From: Edolisoma coerulescens
Taxonomy: Eukaryota; Chordata; Aves; Passeriformes; Campephagidae
NCBI GenBank assembly: GCA_013397115.1
Contig: VWZW01000878.1
Coordinates: forward strand, 791,496-855,495
DNA: 64,000 bases
Direction: 5' to 3'
The notes under the pieces: generated by a model
What the model saw: the letters and a program-made list of their open reading frames with translations, nothing else
What the model was told of the DNA's origin: nothing
Database searches by the model: none
Program-made: the position numbers and the translations under genes
Shown here: positions 10,901 to 25,900 of the stretch, one piece after another
How positions within the stretch are numbered: position 1 is the stretch's first letter
Layout: every line of letters begins with the position of its first letter

Positions 10901-13900
10901 CCCCAAGTACTGCCAAGCTAATCTTTGACATGCCAAGCTTTGAGAACAAAATGATGTCTTCTAGCTCTCCAGCAGGGAGTGTGCTGCCAGACAGGAATAG
11001 ACTCTTAACATCCCATCCAATGGGATCTGCCAATTCCACCCGATTAGAGTGAAGGCTGATGGATACTCAGGGGGATGAATGACAGTTCAGTAGGAAAGGA
11101 CTGACTGAACAGTTGTATGTGACTTAACTCATCTGCTTGCAGCATATCACTTATCATGATGGTATTTAGAAGTCTCCCTGGCAGGGGTCCCATACACCCA
11201 TGCATTTGAAATCTTAAAAAAAAAAATAGTTAACTGAGGTATTCACTTGCTATCATGTAGAATTCGTTCTCTTTTTTTTTTTTTCTTGGCTTCATTACCT
11301 CACAAAAAGCTACAAAAGTGCTTATTTTTTAAGGTAAAACTGAAAGCTGTTGACAGTGGGAATAAACAGTGTCCTCCAGGTCATTATTAAAAGACTTGAC
11401 TTTGGATGTGAATGGAAGAGCTAAATTAAATTGCTGTGTAAGTAGAGCTCACCTATTCTACCTAGTCATGTAATGATGTATGTACAATAAAGATAGCATG
11501 ATTTTTGTGTAATATACTCAACTACAGATAATACATGCTCTTCTGGATGAATTAGTATAAGGCCCCTGCTTGGCTCCCTCCCCTGACCACTGTTGTTGCC
11601 AAAGTACATAGTGATTAATGTGCCCTTCAGCAAATGAGATCGGCTCTGTCTGATTGTATTAGTTCCTGTTCATTGGAGTAACTGAGCATCAATCACGTTC
11701 TAATCAGAGCTCACGTATGTTGATTATTTTTCTGAACAGCCTCACCATCAGGTTCTATCATAGCCTAGATTAACTTCTTAGTAATGACAAAACTTAATAA
11801 AAAGTATTTTCACCTAAATAATAAACACACTTTCATTTTTATCTGAACAATCCTGTCACTACAAATTGTTGTTATAGCTTTGAAGTCTGCAAAGGATAAA
11901 AATAGCATGTTTAGAACTGCAGTGATTACTATTACGCAGATGGATTAATAATCTAAGTACTGCAGCATCTCTTCAGAGTACAATTGTCAATATGCAATTT
12001 TTACCTTTAGTAATAGTCCTTTTTAAAAAACTGCATACCAAAAGACTCAAATTAAGTGGCCTTACTGTTCAATTGAACTGGTTTTTTAAGAGGTACTTGT
12101 ACCTAAAAATATTACTTAAATTACAATCCACCAATAAAAAAAATATCCTGGTTGTGTGTAGCGATACTTGTCATACTCATAAGCAAGGAGCTCAGAGGAG
12201 TGAATCAAAAGCTGAGCATCAGTTCTGATACATTTGACTCTTAAAAAGAAATAACTAAATTAAAGAGAACCCTTTTCTTTTGTCAAATGTTTCCAGCTCC
12301 TCTACTCAAGAGTTTCTTAAAATCAAGAGCAGCACATTGTGTTTAGTGACAGGTTTGGTAATTGTGCATGACTAATAACACCTCAGTGTCTGGGCAGTAC
12401 AATAAATGAAGCCCTCACAATCTAATGTTCCCACTTAATAATTACTCCCTGCATTGATCTTTCTGATCTGTCAAGTAGGAATGAAAATATTACACTCACT
12501 TTAAACCCTGATATTGAACAAGAATTCCATTATTACCAGGCAACTATCCAGAGAGTGGTCTTACCACACTAATGAGGACAGCAGCACTTCATCTGGCCAG
12601 AGGAGAGACTCTAGGCCTAGTGAGTAAGTGGCTGCCCATCCTGTACAATGCACTTGGAATTCTCATTAAGGATATGCAAAACAGTTTGAAAATACCCAAG
12701 TCCTGGAGCTTTTTCAAAGTTTCACAATATCTGCATGGTTTGAATGTTTTGTGCCAGATTTAGGCAGGGATCAGCACTGTCTGTTTTCCAAGAAATGCTT
12801 TAAATTTTGTATTTCTAGTAGGGCCAAACTCAACCAGTAACCACACTGAGAAAACCCTCTGCTAAAACACCCATTCATGTACAGGTTTGGGAGTTTCAGA
12901 TAAAAGCCCCAAAACCAGGATCTTCCCCTAAATCTTCTGTGAGTCATTCCCAATATTTGACCATACCAAAGCCACAACAGCTGGTGCCCAAGCTGCAATG
13001 AGAGCAATCTGGGAAGTATTTTGCTCAGTGTGGTCCACCTATGTAATTTTAAATGGCCAGCAGTTGGTATTACAGGGGATACTCAATGCTGAGTTAATCC
13101 TTGTCAGAAAACACATCACTCTGGCACGCAGGCAACAGAGATAATGGAATATATACGTATTTTCATTTACATTATGAATTATACAAGGTAAAAGTTTCAT
13201 TTCTTAGCGAAGACAGAACCTTTCCATTGGGCAGGTAGAGGAACCAAGCAAAGCAAAGAAGTCCAAAGAGAAGGTGCCCCTTACCCAGTGTACAGCATAA
13301 TACTTGATCTCTATTTGTGGGACACAGGACTAGAGGAGACCTTGTTCTGCACTTCCAAGTTCAGACACTTGTAATTTTAACCAATATTGCACGTAACCGC
13401 TTTCACAAATTTCCTGAGCACCACCATAACAGTTGGGTTTCTCGTATCTCCACCACTCAGGATGGGAAGCTTGTCGCTGTTTGGACAAATATGAACTACC
13501 TCTAATTTCCAGGTTATAACTACCTGTTGACACTTAATACCTACTTGCTGTTGTGTCATTATCATTCACATTCATCTTAGCTAGATCCTCTTCCTCCCTA
13601 TGTATATCTCCTTGGTATACTTACTACAAGCAAGTAAAATCTTGGCTTCTCTTTTGCTAAGCTGATGAAAACCAAAGTCCTGGCCTCTCTTCTTTAGAGC
13701 AGCTGTCCACCTGCTCGATTAGTTCATCCACCTTGGAGATGAGGGACATGAAATGTGTAAATGCAGTTCAAAGGTCTTTGAATAAGAGCCCAACATAATG
13801 TCACCACTACTCCTTTCTCTGCTGGATAGCCCAGTCTTGCCCATTCGAGGATCATATTTGCCTTTTTCACAGATGTCTCAGACTGCCTGTTTCACAGTCC

Positions 13901-16900
13901 TTGCCCACTCCAGGGTGGGTAGGCCTGCTTCAATACAATGAGACAGGCTGCTTTTCCCAACTGAGAGGCTGAGCTGAAGGAGCAGCTCCAGGCTCAGTGC
14001 CAAACTTCTGCCTCTTGGCTCCTAGCTCTGCTGAACCAGGAGTCACTGTGTGTCACTCAATATTGGCTCCTGTGCTCTTTTTCACATGCATTTTGTAGAC
14101 TGCTAATCCTTTCCACAGTCATCTAGCATATGAATGTCCCTGGGAGTTGTTTCCAACTGATAAGATGAAGGTTTGTGCTCTTTTTTAAACTAAAATCCTC
14201 ACCTTGCATTATACTCTTGGATTTTATCCATTTTTATTAACCCAGTTCTCTTGGCTGCTCAGCCATTCCTGTACAATATTCCTATTCCACAAAATACTGC
14301 CACCATTTGCCAGCATTACGGCATTAGCCCACTCCATCCTTGCTCGCACTCTTTGACTTGTGCCAGTATTTCTCATTAAAACGTTCAACAAGATATTATG
14401 TCCAAGATAAAAACAAGGACCTCTCCTCCATCAGTGCATAGGGAAAAGGACTGCTCTGGTGGAGGGAGGTATCAGAAGTGTCATTTGGCAGCAGGTTGCA
14501 GAGAATCAGTGGGTACCTGTGACGGTCTTTCCTCACACCAGTAAGTGAACTGAATTTCTGAGGCAGCTCACATGCAAATACAGGATCACATAAGTTTCCT
14601 TAGTGTGTTGGTGGGATTGTGTGAGTTGGCATCATTCTTTGTAGCTTTTGCAGCCTATTTATGATTTGGGTGAAAATGGACGTAATTTGAAGGGTTTTCT
14701 CCCCTCAGGCATGAGCCAAGGTTATTAAGGCACACATCATGTCTAAGGCAGTCACAGACACAACTGCACAAACACCCAGACATCTTCTGTCAACCCAACT
14801 GCTGGCATGTGATTCCATACATTGATGTGGAAAATAACCACGTGTAACTACTTTCAGTTTGCTCCCCATCATATGGGAGGACTTTTGCTAAATGAGAACA
14901 GTGATGGACAGAAGGATGGATTGATTACCTGTCTGATCCATTCCATGCACATTCAAACTTGTCAAAGATGCAGTCGTTTTCATAGAGGGAACATAACTTG
15001 CTTCTAAGGTAATCATGGACCTGTTTTAAAGAAAACAGCTGTTATTACTGAAATTAAAGAAAATATAAAACTCCACAACCAGCCCTTCACTTTCTGCTTT
15101 ATCTCCCACATTCACTTTCAAAATATGCTGCATAGACTGGTAGCTCTGCAGAAGATACTGTGTTTAAACTCCAAAGAAGCTAACTGTACTTTTCCACAGC
15201 CCAATTAACCACGTGCTACAGAATTACTGTTGCAGGAAGGCATGAAACAGGCTTCCCTCAGCAGGCTGCAGACCACCCCTCTTCAACATATTTGTTTCCT
15301 GCCTGGGTGATTTTCTCAGTGCTAGCCTAATTCCCAGAGACATTTCACCAGCTGACACCCTAGATGTGCTAATTAATGTGCAAGAAATCTAATTTAAATA
15401 GCAACAAAAACGCCATATTCCAAGATAAGTGGACTCTCACTTATGGCAGAAAGAACTAGGCTCTATTAAAAGAACCTGTATGGTATTACATTTATTTTTG
15501 TAAGGTATTTCAGAGGCCAAATACAGTACAAGGCTGTAGTTGCACAGGCTGCAAATAAGAACACTAATTTAGCCCAAGGATTTCTCCTATTTGGCTGAGA
15601 TTTAAAAACAACATTGCAAAGTCTTGTTTGCTCACTGGAAAAGTGAGACTACCCAGCAGAAGATCTCTCTCCTCTAGGCCACACATCTCTGCTGAACAAG
15701 GATTATCATAAAGACATCTCATGCAAACTCTTTCAGTCTTTTGCTGAATTTGATTAGTTTTCCTTCTGGATGATGTGGTTTATTCCATAAGGAAAAAAGG
15801 TGGTAGAAAATTCCTGCCTAGATAAATTTACTAATGCACTTCCACTCCTGATATTTTCTTCTAGCTGCTGTAGAAACTGTAAAACAAAGATGTGTAGGTG
15901 ACCTCTTGGAGAAGCACACCAATCCAATGGCCCAGAGGTAAAATTCAGCTCTGCCATTCTGAGGTTACAGGTTCTTGCAAGTCCAGTGAAATTGTTCCTG
16001 CTCATGGATGCTCAGCATCCTCCTCTGGCCTGAGGGCACAACCATTTCTTCTAGTAAAATAACTTCTATCAAGACCAGATGAGGGACAATGACCTTTCAC
16101 CTATATTTTCTTTAAACTGACCCATTTTTGATAGTCAAATTGTGCAGTATCCAAAGAATATTTGCAATGTAAGGTTATTAAGGATTATAAATTTTTGTTA
16201 TGGATCAATTTTCATTAATAAATGAATGAACACTGTACATTAACAGATAATGTCTTATACAGCAATTAATTGGTAAATGGCGGAGAACATTTCACAATTA
16301 AATGCATTTACCGTCACGGTGAGCAATAGGTCAGAACACTTTTACTATTCATGCAGATTCCTACACTCTCTGCAATTAAATCCTTTCCTTTTCTCTTTAC
16401 TTAAAACCTTTTTATGTTAGCAGCGTAATTTGTTACAGAACTGGAATTCTTTCCATTGTCATGTTTGTGAGCTCCTAATACTTGGAAGAAATAGAAAGGT
16501 TGCGTAAGGCAGAAGGAAGTAGATCACATTTGCCTCCCTGACTGTCATTGCTAGGTCCTTCTCTTGTTACCATTTCCAGCAGCCATCTGTCATGACCATT
16601 GTCATGTATACACCCTTTGCAAAGCGTGTCCAACTCCACAGCTTGGAGCTGTGCCTTTCTATCAGCTTTGTCAAAAAGCATTTTGCAGTTCCTCTCTCAG
16701 ATGTCTTACCTTGTCAAGACTGTCAGACTCACCCTACTGCCTTGGACAACCACCTTGTTCTTCACGTGGACCTTCTGATTACCACATTTGAGCACATTCA
16801 GACCCTCAGAGAGACTATGAAAAACTAACTGGAAGAAACATTTAATTTTCACTGTTTGCATATTCATCTGCCACTACCAACTGAGGGTAAAATCAGATTT

Positions 16901-19900
16901 GCCTTGTCTGTTACGTATTGTTCTTACCACATAGCAATAGTCCTTGAATGCAAACAAAAGTCATTCCTAACTAATTACCAAGGACCTTTTCTTCACTGCA
17001 ACGTTTTAGGTCTGACCCTTGTGGAATTATCTAGCAATTCTGTGCTCCAGGCTAACACAGCAACACAGCTACGCAGGGACCTGTTTTACTGAGACTGAAT
17101 AGACACAACCAGGAATTGCACAGGTAAGTGACACATGCTCTAAATCCCTACGCTACAGAGCCTGCCAAAAGCGGATCAAGCTATTATCAGCTATGAACGT
17201 GCTCACCTTACTGCTCCTAAGGTTTCTGCTGGGGTAATTCACCTGGCAGCACCAGAAGAGTAAGCTTTTAGGCAGAGCTGCTTTGCAGCATTCAGGCACT
17301 GACCATTCCATTGCATTGCTCTTTTAGTGCTGTCCAGTGACCACACTCTGACCTTTTTTCTTTTGTGTGAAACAAACAGGAGAAAATCATGTTGAAACCT
17401 TGTCAGCAGATAACGTGTTCAGCAGGGCTGCAACAGCTGCTCTATGCAATGGCATTCTTTGAGCCACGGCATTGATATGAAAAAGAACCTGCATGAGGAA
17501 TTCATTTTTGTTTGTCATTTTTTTAAGATTAAAATTGTAAGCTGATAATGAAGCAGTACAGTTATGTACTCTGCTCTTTATTACAACTCTGTGTGAAATC
17601 TCCTGTTGTGACCCTCACTATTGCAGCCAGGCAATATCTAAGTGGCTACCATGCAGTGGGTGAAATGAGAAATTAAATCTTTTAATGAACACCTTTTAAT
17701 CTTTTAATGATATACTTGTCATCATAATTATGTGGATACATAACATGAAAATGTTAGGTTTATTTGTTGCCTTCCAGTGATCTACCCCAAAAAACCTTTT
17801 GAGAAATTGCCAAGTTTACATATGAGATTTAGGTATGTGAGAGAGAGATACCTCTGAGACACATTATTTAAGAAAGTAATTTAAACCACTTTTTTCTTAA
17901 GACAGAATTCTCTGCTCTCTGGAGCTTAAAAACATGAAAGGTTTTCAGAGCAGCTCGATCACATGAATCCTATGGAATCCTGTGCTATTGGCTTCCCAAG
18001 GCCCTCTGAGTTCCATATTGTCCTTTAGTTCACTGCAATGCCCAGCAACACATCTGTATATTCTTTACAAGGCACTGAATAAATATTTGAAAATGAAAGG
18101 CAATCCACAGATTTAAGTAAGGTAGTAAGAACACTATTATATTTAGCTGTATTTTTTTTACATTATATAAGGGGGTTTGTTGTTGTGGGTCTTGGTTTTT
18201 TTTCTCTGTAAACTTCTGACTGCAATTATCAGTACTCATTTTTCCCATCTCAGCATGAAGAAATATAACTTTTTAATTGGCCCTACTGTTGGGTGTCAGA
18301 CTGATTTAAAAGTGGCCAGCTTGTTTCACAGCTGCCTACGTGAGGAAATAAAAGCAGGTGTCAAAATCAAGACAAACAGGTTGGCTTGACCAGCTATTTG
18401 TCCCCAGGGACAAGGCTGCCTATTAAATTAGCCTAGGTATAAAATAATATAGTACCTAAGTTCCCAAAACCCAAGATTCTATTCTGTTATATAAAACACA
18501 GTCTCGCCTTACCCTCCCACTCCATTTTCACAGCATATCAACATTTCTAACGCATTTAGCATTACAAGCACTGCCATTTTAAGAGCAAACCCAATTTTGT
18601 AGTCTTAAAGGTAAACAGGCTCAGACCTTCCAATATTAACACATTGAACAGTGAACGCTATCCACCGAAATGTAATGGGTGCATTGAAAAACACTGGGGC
18701 CCACTCTGTCTACTAAATGCTAGCTGACAAATACCGGAAAATTTTGTTTGTTTTGACAAGAAATGCTATCAAACTCTCGTGATGTTATTTTAAAACCGAT
18801 CTTAATTATAGTTACTGTGAACTACTGTATCCCACCTGCCATTATTTAGACACAGAAAACAAGGGACTGATCCAGCACTGTCACAGGATTGTCTCTCAGT
18901 AAGCAGCACAAGCCAGATGAATGGCATTTTTCCTACTTTGCATACACTTTTTTAGGTAACTTAGCAGCTTTTTTTCTTACTGCATTTTCATAACAAGCAG
19001 TTTCTGTGTCACAGACATATTTTTCTTCTTCAAGCCAGAGCCAAAAAACGTAAGCTCAGCCCTCTATTGCCAAACATAACAGATGTCAGAGTACAAACTT
19101 AGCACTGGCTGAAGCCACTGGCATTTTGTCTGGATAATATCGCAATGAATTTGGGCAACCAGATGTGTCTGTCTGGCATTTGTGAGCTGCTGTGTCAGTG
19201 CTGATGCCAGGGTTTAACACGGATCACTTCTAGAACTAGGCACAAGGGAGAAACACACAGATCAAGTTGTAAAAAGAAGTTCTGAAATCACAAAGGTGTA
19301 AACTCCCAGCAGTGCCAGCAGGAGCAGAGTGCTAAGCAACACACAAAATCTTTTCCTCAGTTACTTTTAAATGTTAGTAGTGAAATACGTCATTTGAAAG
19401 CAGATGCCAAAGTGAAGAGATGATTTCTCTTGTTAGAATAATCGTTTCTTTCAAGAGCCCAATCCACAGGGAGTGCTACCTTCACTCCCCAGGCTTTACA
19501 CTTCCTTACTAATGCTGCAATTGCCCTTTTCCTGCTATAAGGATGCCACTGTGAGGATTTTAACCACCTCAGTTAATTCTCTTAGCTTGCTGCTTCTCAG
19601 ATAAAGTAATGAGAAGTTTACAGAAACATCCAGTTTTTGAACAGTGAGAACCTTTTAAAATGTTGCATTTTAAGACGTAGGAGATTCCTACCTGGTACGT
19701 TTCTACAGGCTTTGTTTCCATGTTCAGATCCCAAACTTTGACAGTGAGGTAATCTCTTGTGAGCATGTATCTACCGCTGTGACTGAATTTGACATCTGAC
19801 ACTGAAGAGATAATTTCTGAAAAAAATGATCTGTTACTGGGGTCTTCTGGTTCTTCATAAACTGTTCAAAGAAAAAGAAGCAAGACAGAAATCAGAATTG

Positions 19901-22900
19901 TATAAAAAATTGCTCTGTTGTACAATCTGAAGTGTGCATTTCTTGTGAAATGTAATTCAATCTACCAAGGAACACGATACGGAATTCGTTATATGCCCAG
20001 CACTTACTTTATTCTTTTAACTTTATACAAAAATACAAACTGTAAGCTTTAAACATTACAATAATTAATGTTATGGCTATGGACTAAAAGCATGAGTTTG
20101 GAAAATTCTGCAAATACACTGGTTAGTTGACTACAGATACCTACAGCAAGGCAGTTCATGCCTTGGTCATCCTTTCTGGGGTCTGCATACCCCATTTCCC
20201 GGCATAACCAAAATCCAGGTGTCCCTGTCACATGAGAGGTGTGTACACGTGGTCTCACAACAGTTCTGGCATCCCTGGGAGAGGTGGTTACTCAAAGCCT
20301 GCCCTGCTTGCCAGAACCAGCTGGCCTGGCTGCAGGCTACTCATTGGTCATGTCTGAAGGCATTTGAGACCAAGCATGAGAATTTTAAAAAGCAACTGCA
20401 AATTGCAAACACCCTTTCCTGAGAGGTGAGCATAAAATAGACAGGGGTTTACCAAGTGGATGCATGAACTACGTAGTTGAAGTGCAACTGCCGACAGCTC
20501 TGGAAAGCACTGAACTCACTGAATGTGATGGTCAGCGGTTCTGTGTGATCTGACAAGGCAGCAGGTCATGAAATACTGCTTACACGATGTTCATACAGGA
20601 AAATCCAGCTCTTGTGCATTTGAGATTGGTCATCCCTGTTCAACTGTACATAAGAATGATACTGGATGACTCTAGCCCTACCTTACAGGTGCCTAGAGCA
20701 ACTCTGTTGTCTTTCTGCAGATATCTGTGGCCCTGTGATCCAACTGACCTCTATGGTGAACTTCAGTCGAAAGTTGGGCTTTCAGGGTCTTTTAACTCTC
20801 AGCAAAATCAGCAGGGTTTTGGGACCTATGCCTAGAATATTCTTTGAAAACTGACAATTTAGTGAATGTCATTTTCAAGTTTCAAAAGCAGGTGAAGAAA
20901 AGCCATGTGATGAAACATGAAAACGTGCTGGAAGTAGAAAAACTTTTTACTGTCAGTCAAAACAAAGTTTTTTGTATACTCCACTGGAACATTTCTCTCT
21001 CAATTATTTTATCCATGACTATGATTCAGACTGTTGGAAGCAACAAGGTTGGTTTCCATTAGGTGAAATAATGTTCTGCTGAAAGTTAAGGGTGAGTACG
21101 TGGGTGAATTATGTGGGGTAACGCAAAAAATTATGGGCAATTTTCTTTGGGGGTGGGCAGTGGAATGCAGCCAGGCGTGCACATGAGAATAAGGTCTATA
21201 TTTAAACATGTGCACCACGCATCTAGACGGTAATGAACGACTTCAAAAAGGGGAAAAAAACTTTTCAGATAGACTGTAAACGAACAACTTTAAATAGCTC
21301 TTTAAAATTTTGCCTAGACATTCTGCAAAGCAGGTATTTAGTAATTATCCTGTCAGATTTTCAAGAGGAGTCTGATGAGCACAAAGCAATTATCATTTCT
21401 CATACCTCTTCCCTTTAATCTGTCCAAACTATAGACTTGGATGGCAGGAATTTCATCCTCCTAATTATGATGTGAAGCTGCTATTAAAACCAGGAAAGAA
21501 AAAAAACAAACCCACACTAACTGAACTACACCTTCATTTATAGCTTAGATATATTTTCTTGCCTCTATGTGGCTCATCCAACTCCCAGTGATTAGAAGTG
21601 ATATTTGTACCTGAATATTCTTTATTTTGTTAATTAATGAGATTAAACCATTTCATTCTTTATCTGCCCCATTTATTGCTTTTCTATGCTTACTGTGTTA
21701 AGTATTAGAAAGACTTAGATTAATTAACTGTGGAACTAACAGAGGCATGAAAGTCTTGTATCACTACAGAAAGAAAGATGGCAGTAGAAATTTTAGTAGC
21801 AGCAATTCTTTGGAGATAGTTCCTATAGTCAGCATAACCAATGCAGGAAAATTGTTACAGGAAATTAAGGAGCAGCTCCTAATGAAAAGAAGAGAAAGCT
21901 TAGCAACTACCAGCATCTGCCTGAGCAACCAGACTAGGGCATTAGCCTCAGGAAATGAAGATGAGAAAGAGTGTTCTTGGGACTTGGCTATTTCTGCTTT
22001 AGCATCGACATAAGGTTATGCACATGCTGCAAAAAAAGCACCATCTTCCTTCAGTTTGGCTAACACAAGTTGAGAAACCGGAGATAGAACAGCAGTGAAG
22101 GCACAGCCTTGTGACTCGGAATTCAGTTCAGGCAAGCAATTCAAATTCAGCCCTGAACTCTCCAAGCTGATAGGAAAAAACCATGGGTCTAGCCCATGGT
22201 TTCCAAAACACATTTTCTGTTTATTACTGGTAAGACTTATCTTTTGAAGGCTGCTCTTATGCCCAGGAGCAATCAGTACCCAAATCATGAGATTTCAAAT
22301 CTAGCTTACTTCTCTGTATCTAAGTAAATCTTGTTAGATCTGAACTTTACTGACATTTGATTACAGATTCTATTATTTTCTTTGATTAATTTCATCATTA
22401 ATTTCTTAATAACTAACACCTGCCATACAAAAGGGTATTTAACTTTCATTACTATTGTTCTTGATAATGGTCACAGCGCTAATTATGTGACAGACACAAA
22501 GTTACCTGTCTAGCTACCTAATGAACACAGGAATCACAAATGATGTGATGTGCTGAGTTCTCACGTGACACTTGCTCAGACTTAAATGTGACCTCGATGA
22601 CAGGACGTTGGCATAGAGAAATATCATGGGATTACAGAGGGAAGTGGCACAAATCTCTGAGTACAGCCAGTGTTTGAAGAGGAGCCTGCCAGGAAGATGC
22701 TGTTCCTGCCCCTTATGCCACCAGCAGATACATGGGTAAACTGGGAAGTCTGCTTAGGGAAATAAAAATGCTCAATTCCTTTCTGCAGAGCTTCCTGCTC
22801 ACAAGTTAAAAACCACAGTAGCTTCTCAGAGAAGTCCAGACTTTGTAGAGAAGGATGGGTTCGTTGAAGGATACTTGCCAGAGTGCTGTTTTCCTGAATC

Positions 22901-25900
22901 CTGAAGAAAATCTGTAGCATAAAAATATGCTGCTTCTTTCTTAAAAGGAAGTGCCATCTGCTGAAAAACAAACTCTTATCCCTCCTAAAAAATATTCCTG
23001 TTTCCTTGTGAATTTCTCTGATCTAATGCAGAATGGAGACTTTTCCAGTGGACAGGAAAGGCATCTCTAATATGTGCATTTATCATGCAGAAATACATGC
23101 AGATGTCTAAAGTGAAAAAAAAAAAAAGGCCAGGAACAGCAAGAGTAGGTGGAAAGGTCCATCTCACAGCTTCCCTCCCAGACACTGGCCAAAAGAAAGC
23201 AGATGCCTCAAGCAGCAGCTAAAAGAAGTGTGGTGCACTAACAAACACCGTTGTGGCTCTCATCTGCACTCTGGGGCTCACAGGTGCTGCCACCTCAACT
23301 TTCCATTAATATGGCCCTGAATCCACACCCTTGAAACTGACATATATTGGACAAGATACATCCAACAAAGAAAGAAAAAATCCAACCCAAAGTAATTTTC
23401 AAGTTCAGTTCTAAACAAGTAGCTGGGCAGAGCTTTAATCATTGCAGGGTGTAAATTCTGGCATATGTGAACTTTAAAAATTATCAAAAATAATGCTAAA
23501 ATTGTCTTATATGGTGGGTGCAGTGTCACAATCTGATATAGCATACAAAATCCTGTATTTCTCCTGAAATCATCACAAGAAGGAAAACTTGAAGATGAAC
23601 ACAAATCTGCTCCACAGGTTTTGTCAGAAATTCCATCAGTCATGGGATAAAATTATAAACAGCTCTAAAGACTCATCCTCTCCCACAGCAAAAAAAAAAG
23701 CACTATTTTCTTTCTACTTATGAACAAATAATAACTTATTAAAGCTAATTTTTTTTTAGAGGATACTGTTTATCGTTTGTATCCTGTCCTGAAAATTTCT
23801 GATTTTATAGCAGTTGTTGTTACTTAGATTTAAATCACTGGAAATCCTGCACCATGAAATAAATCTCTCCCTCCCTCCGAAGACAGCTAACGGATATGGA
23901 AAATCATCCAGTTCCTGTTCAAGGGTCACAGCTATCAAGGGATGAAAGCAGCTTTGGCAACAGTGGAAACAGGGGCAGCGTGGTTACTGAGGGGGAGAGG
24001 GCTGTGGAGACCAGGGCCAACCAAGTTGGTGGAACATGACAGGGAAAGCAATTTTTCGTTTTTATTATATAAGCAAGCAAGCATTCTGCAGCTAGACTGA
24101 ATTAAGAACTTGTTACAGATAAACCTCCGGGTTACAAACAACAGGTGAATTTCAACTGGACCTGGAAATACCGGTGGTGGATCAGGTAATCCCTCACTGG
24201 GCTTTAATTTCATAAATACAGAAAACGGATTCAGTCCCAGGCCAAATAATTTGTCATTTAAACTGAGTCCCTATTTGATTCCAGATCCCAAATGGAAATG
24301 GCTGCAATATCTGATTAAAATACATTGGAAAACAGTACTTTGAAATGAATGGAATTTCACTGGTCTTGACAGACTAGGCACAGTAAGAAAAGGAACAAGA
24401 ACCAATATGCTTTCCTAATAGCTGATAAATAAAAAATTTTAACCAAAATAGCAAATTATTTAACTATACTGTAATATTTTTAGATGGAAAATTAGCACTG
24501 TTCCCGGGTCAGCTGTAATTTGCTCTATCACATATATTTCATCAAGTTTAGCATAAAAAACTTAAACTAAATTTCATTTGAACTTCTATGGAAATACTAA
24601 TTTTTTTTTTTTTTTAAGTACATGACACTTGTTACTAATGTTCAACACAGAAAGCATTTTTTTGTGCCATTTAATTCAAGAAATGCTACATCTTGAGCTA
24701 AGCATAGTTCTGGGCTTATCTCTAAAGTGGTAGAGATATCAAGAAGACATAAAAATGGGCAACAGAAATAACCAGAGTACCAAATTACTTCCACGCAAAG
24801 AATGGCTAAATAGACTGGGGTCTCTCAACCTAGGAAAGACTGAGGGGGTTGTAATTAAGAGTGGCATGGAAAGGATGAATGGGGAATGACAGTTCACTTT
24901 GTACACTGTCTCTTCCAATCCACAAGTAGGGGTCACCACGTGAAACTAGGAAAGGGTAAGCAGAGAGAAGATGGTTCTTCATACTGTGCCTAATTAAGTT
25001 ACTGAAGACTTTACTGAAAGATATTGTGAATGGTAAAAAACGTACACAGGTTCAAAAGTAACTGCGCAAGTTCAAGGAAAGAAAAAAGCCCAAACATCCA
25101 TTTCAGTATTGTTAAATGCAGCAGGTTCACTTCCACGAAGGTCCCTGAACCTCAAGTTTCCAACTGCAAACTGCAGAGTGTAAAGACTATACACTTAGTC
25201 TGTTCTGTCATTTTCTGTTGATGTTGCTACTGCCAATGTCAGAGCCAAAACACTGGGCTAGAAGGACCTCTGGTCTGCCCAGGTATAGCCATTTTTATGC
25301 AGTGTTTAAAATCAATTTTAGGATTTCATACAAAAGAGTTCCTGAGTTCATTCTAAGTGAATCAAGCCCAGCTGCAAGCTCCCATTGAAATTCATGGTCT
25401 CTTTATGTCTTTTAGCTTCATTATTCATGATAATAGTTTGATTTACCATTATTATTTACTCTATCTTCGACTATCTCTGAATGTTTTATTGTTTTGTATT
25501 AAGCCAATCCACTCATACATTCATCTCCCTTGGAAATTCTCTTTCAATAATAGAATATTCTGCTAATGTGACAATCTTGATCTATACTGATTAATATGGT
25601 TATACATGATAGGGAGTTTTTAAATCTGCTTTCATAACCAATCTAAAATACAATTATTTTGTGAGACACATTTGTTTAACATTTTATATTACCATAGCCT
25701 GTAGCTGCTTATCCTGTTTTAAACTAAAAAAAGTATCTTTTTATATTTAAATGTTCTACTTGCTTTTAAGTAATTCAGAGGGCACCTCTTTGTGCCCTGG
25801 TCACTTACACATCATTTTCCTTCTTTTACTCAAAGCAAATTTCTGACCCTACCTCCACACCACAAGGCTGAAATTTCACCTACTGTACAGCATTCCTTTA

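Larger units (their letters stand above)
4918..14928 (-). other. PPP2R2C intron between coding exons 8 and 9
   Basis: This 10-kb intron holds two GC-rich patches (about 6,390-6,870 and 8,240-8,560), a C/A-rich low-complexity run, a long pyrimidine tract and an ancient LINE-like stretch near its right end. The several overlapping open frames in 6,340-6,980 arise from the GC-rich composition; their translations resemble nothing I know and no splice-bounded PP2A-type exon is present. Confidence 0.8.
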
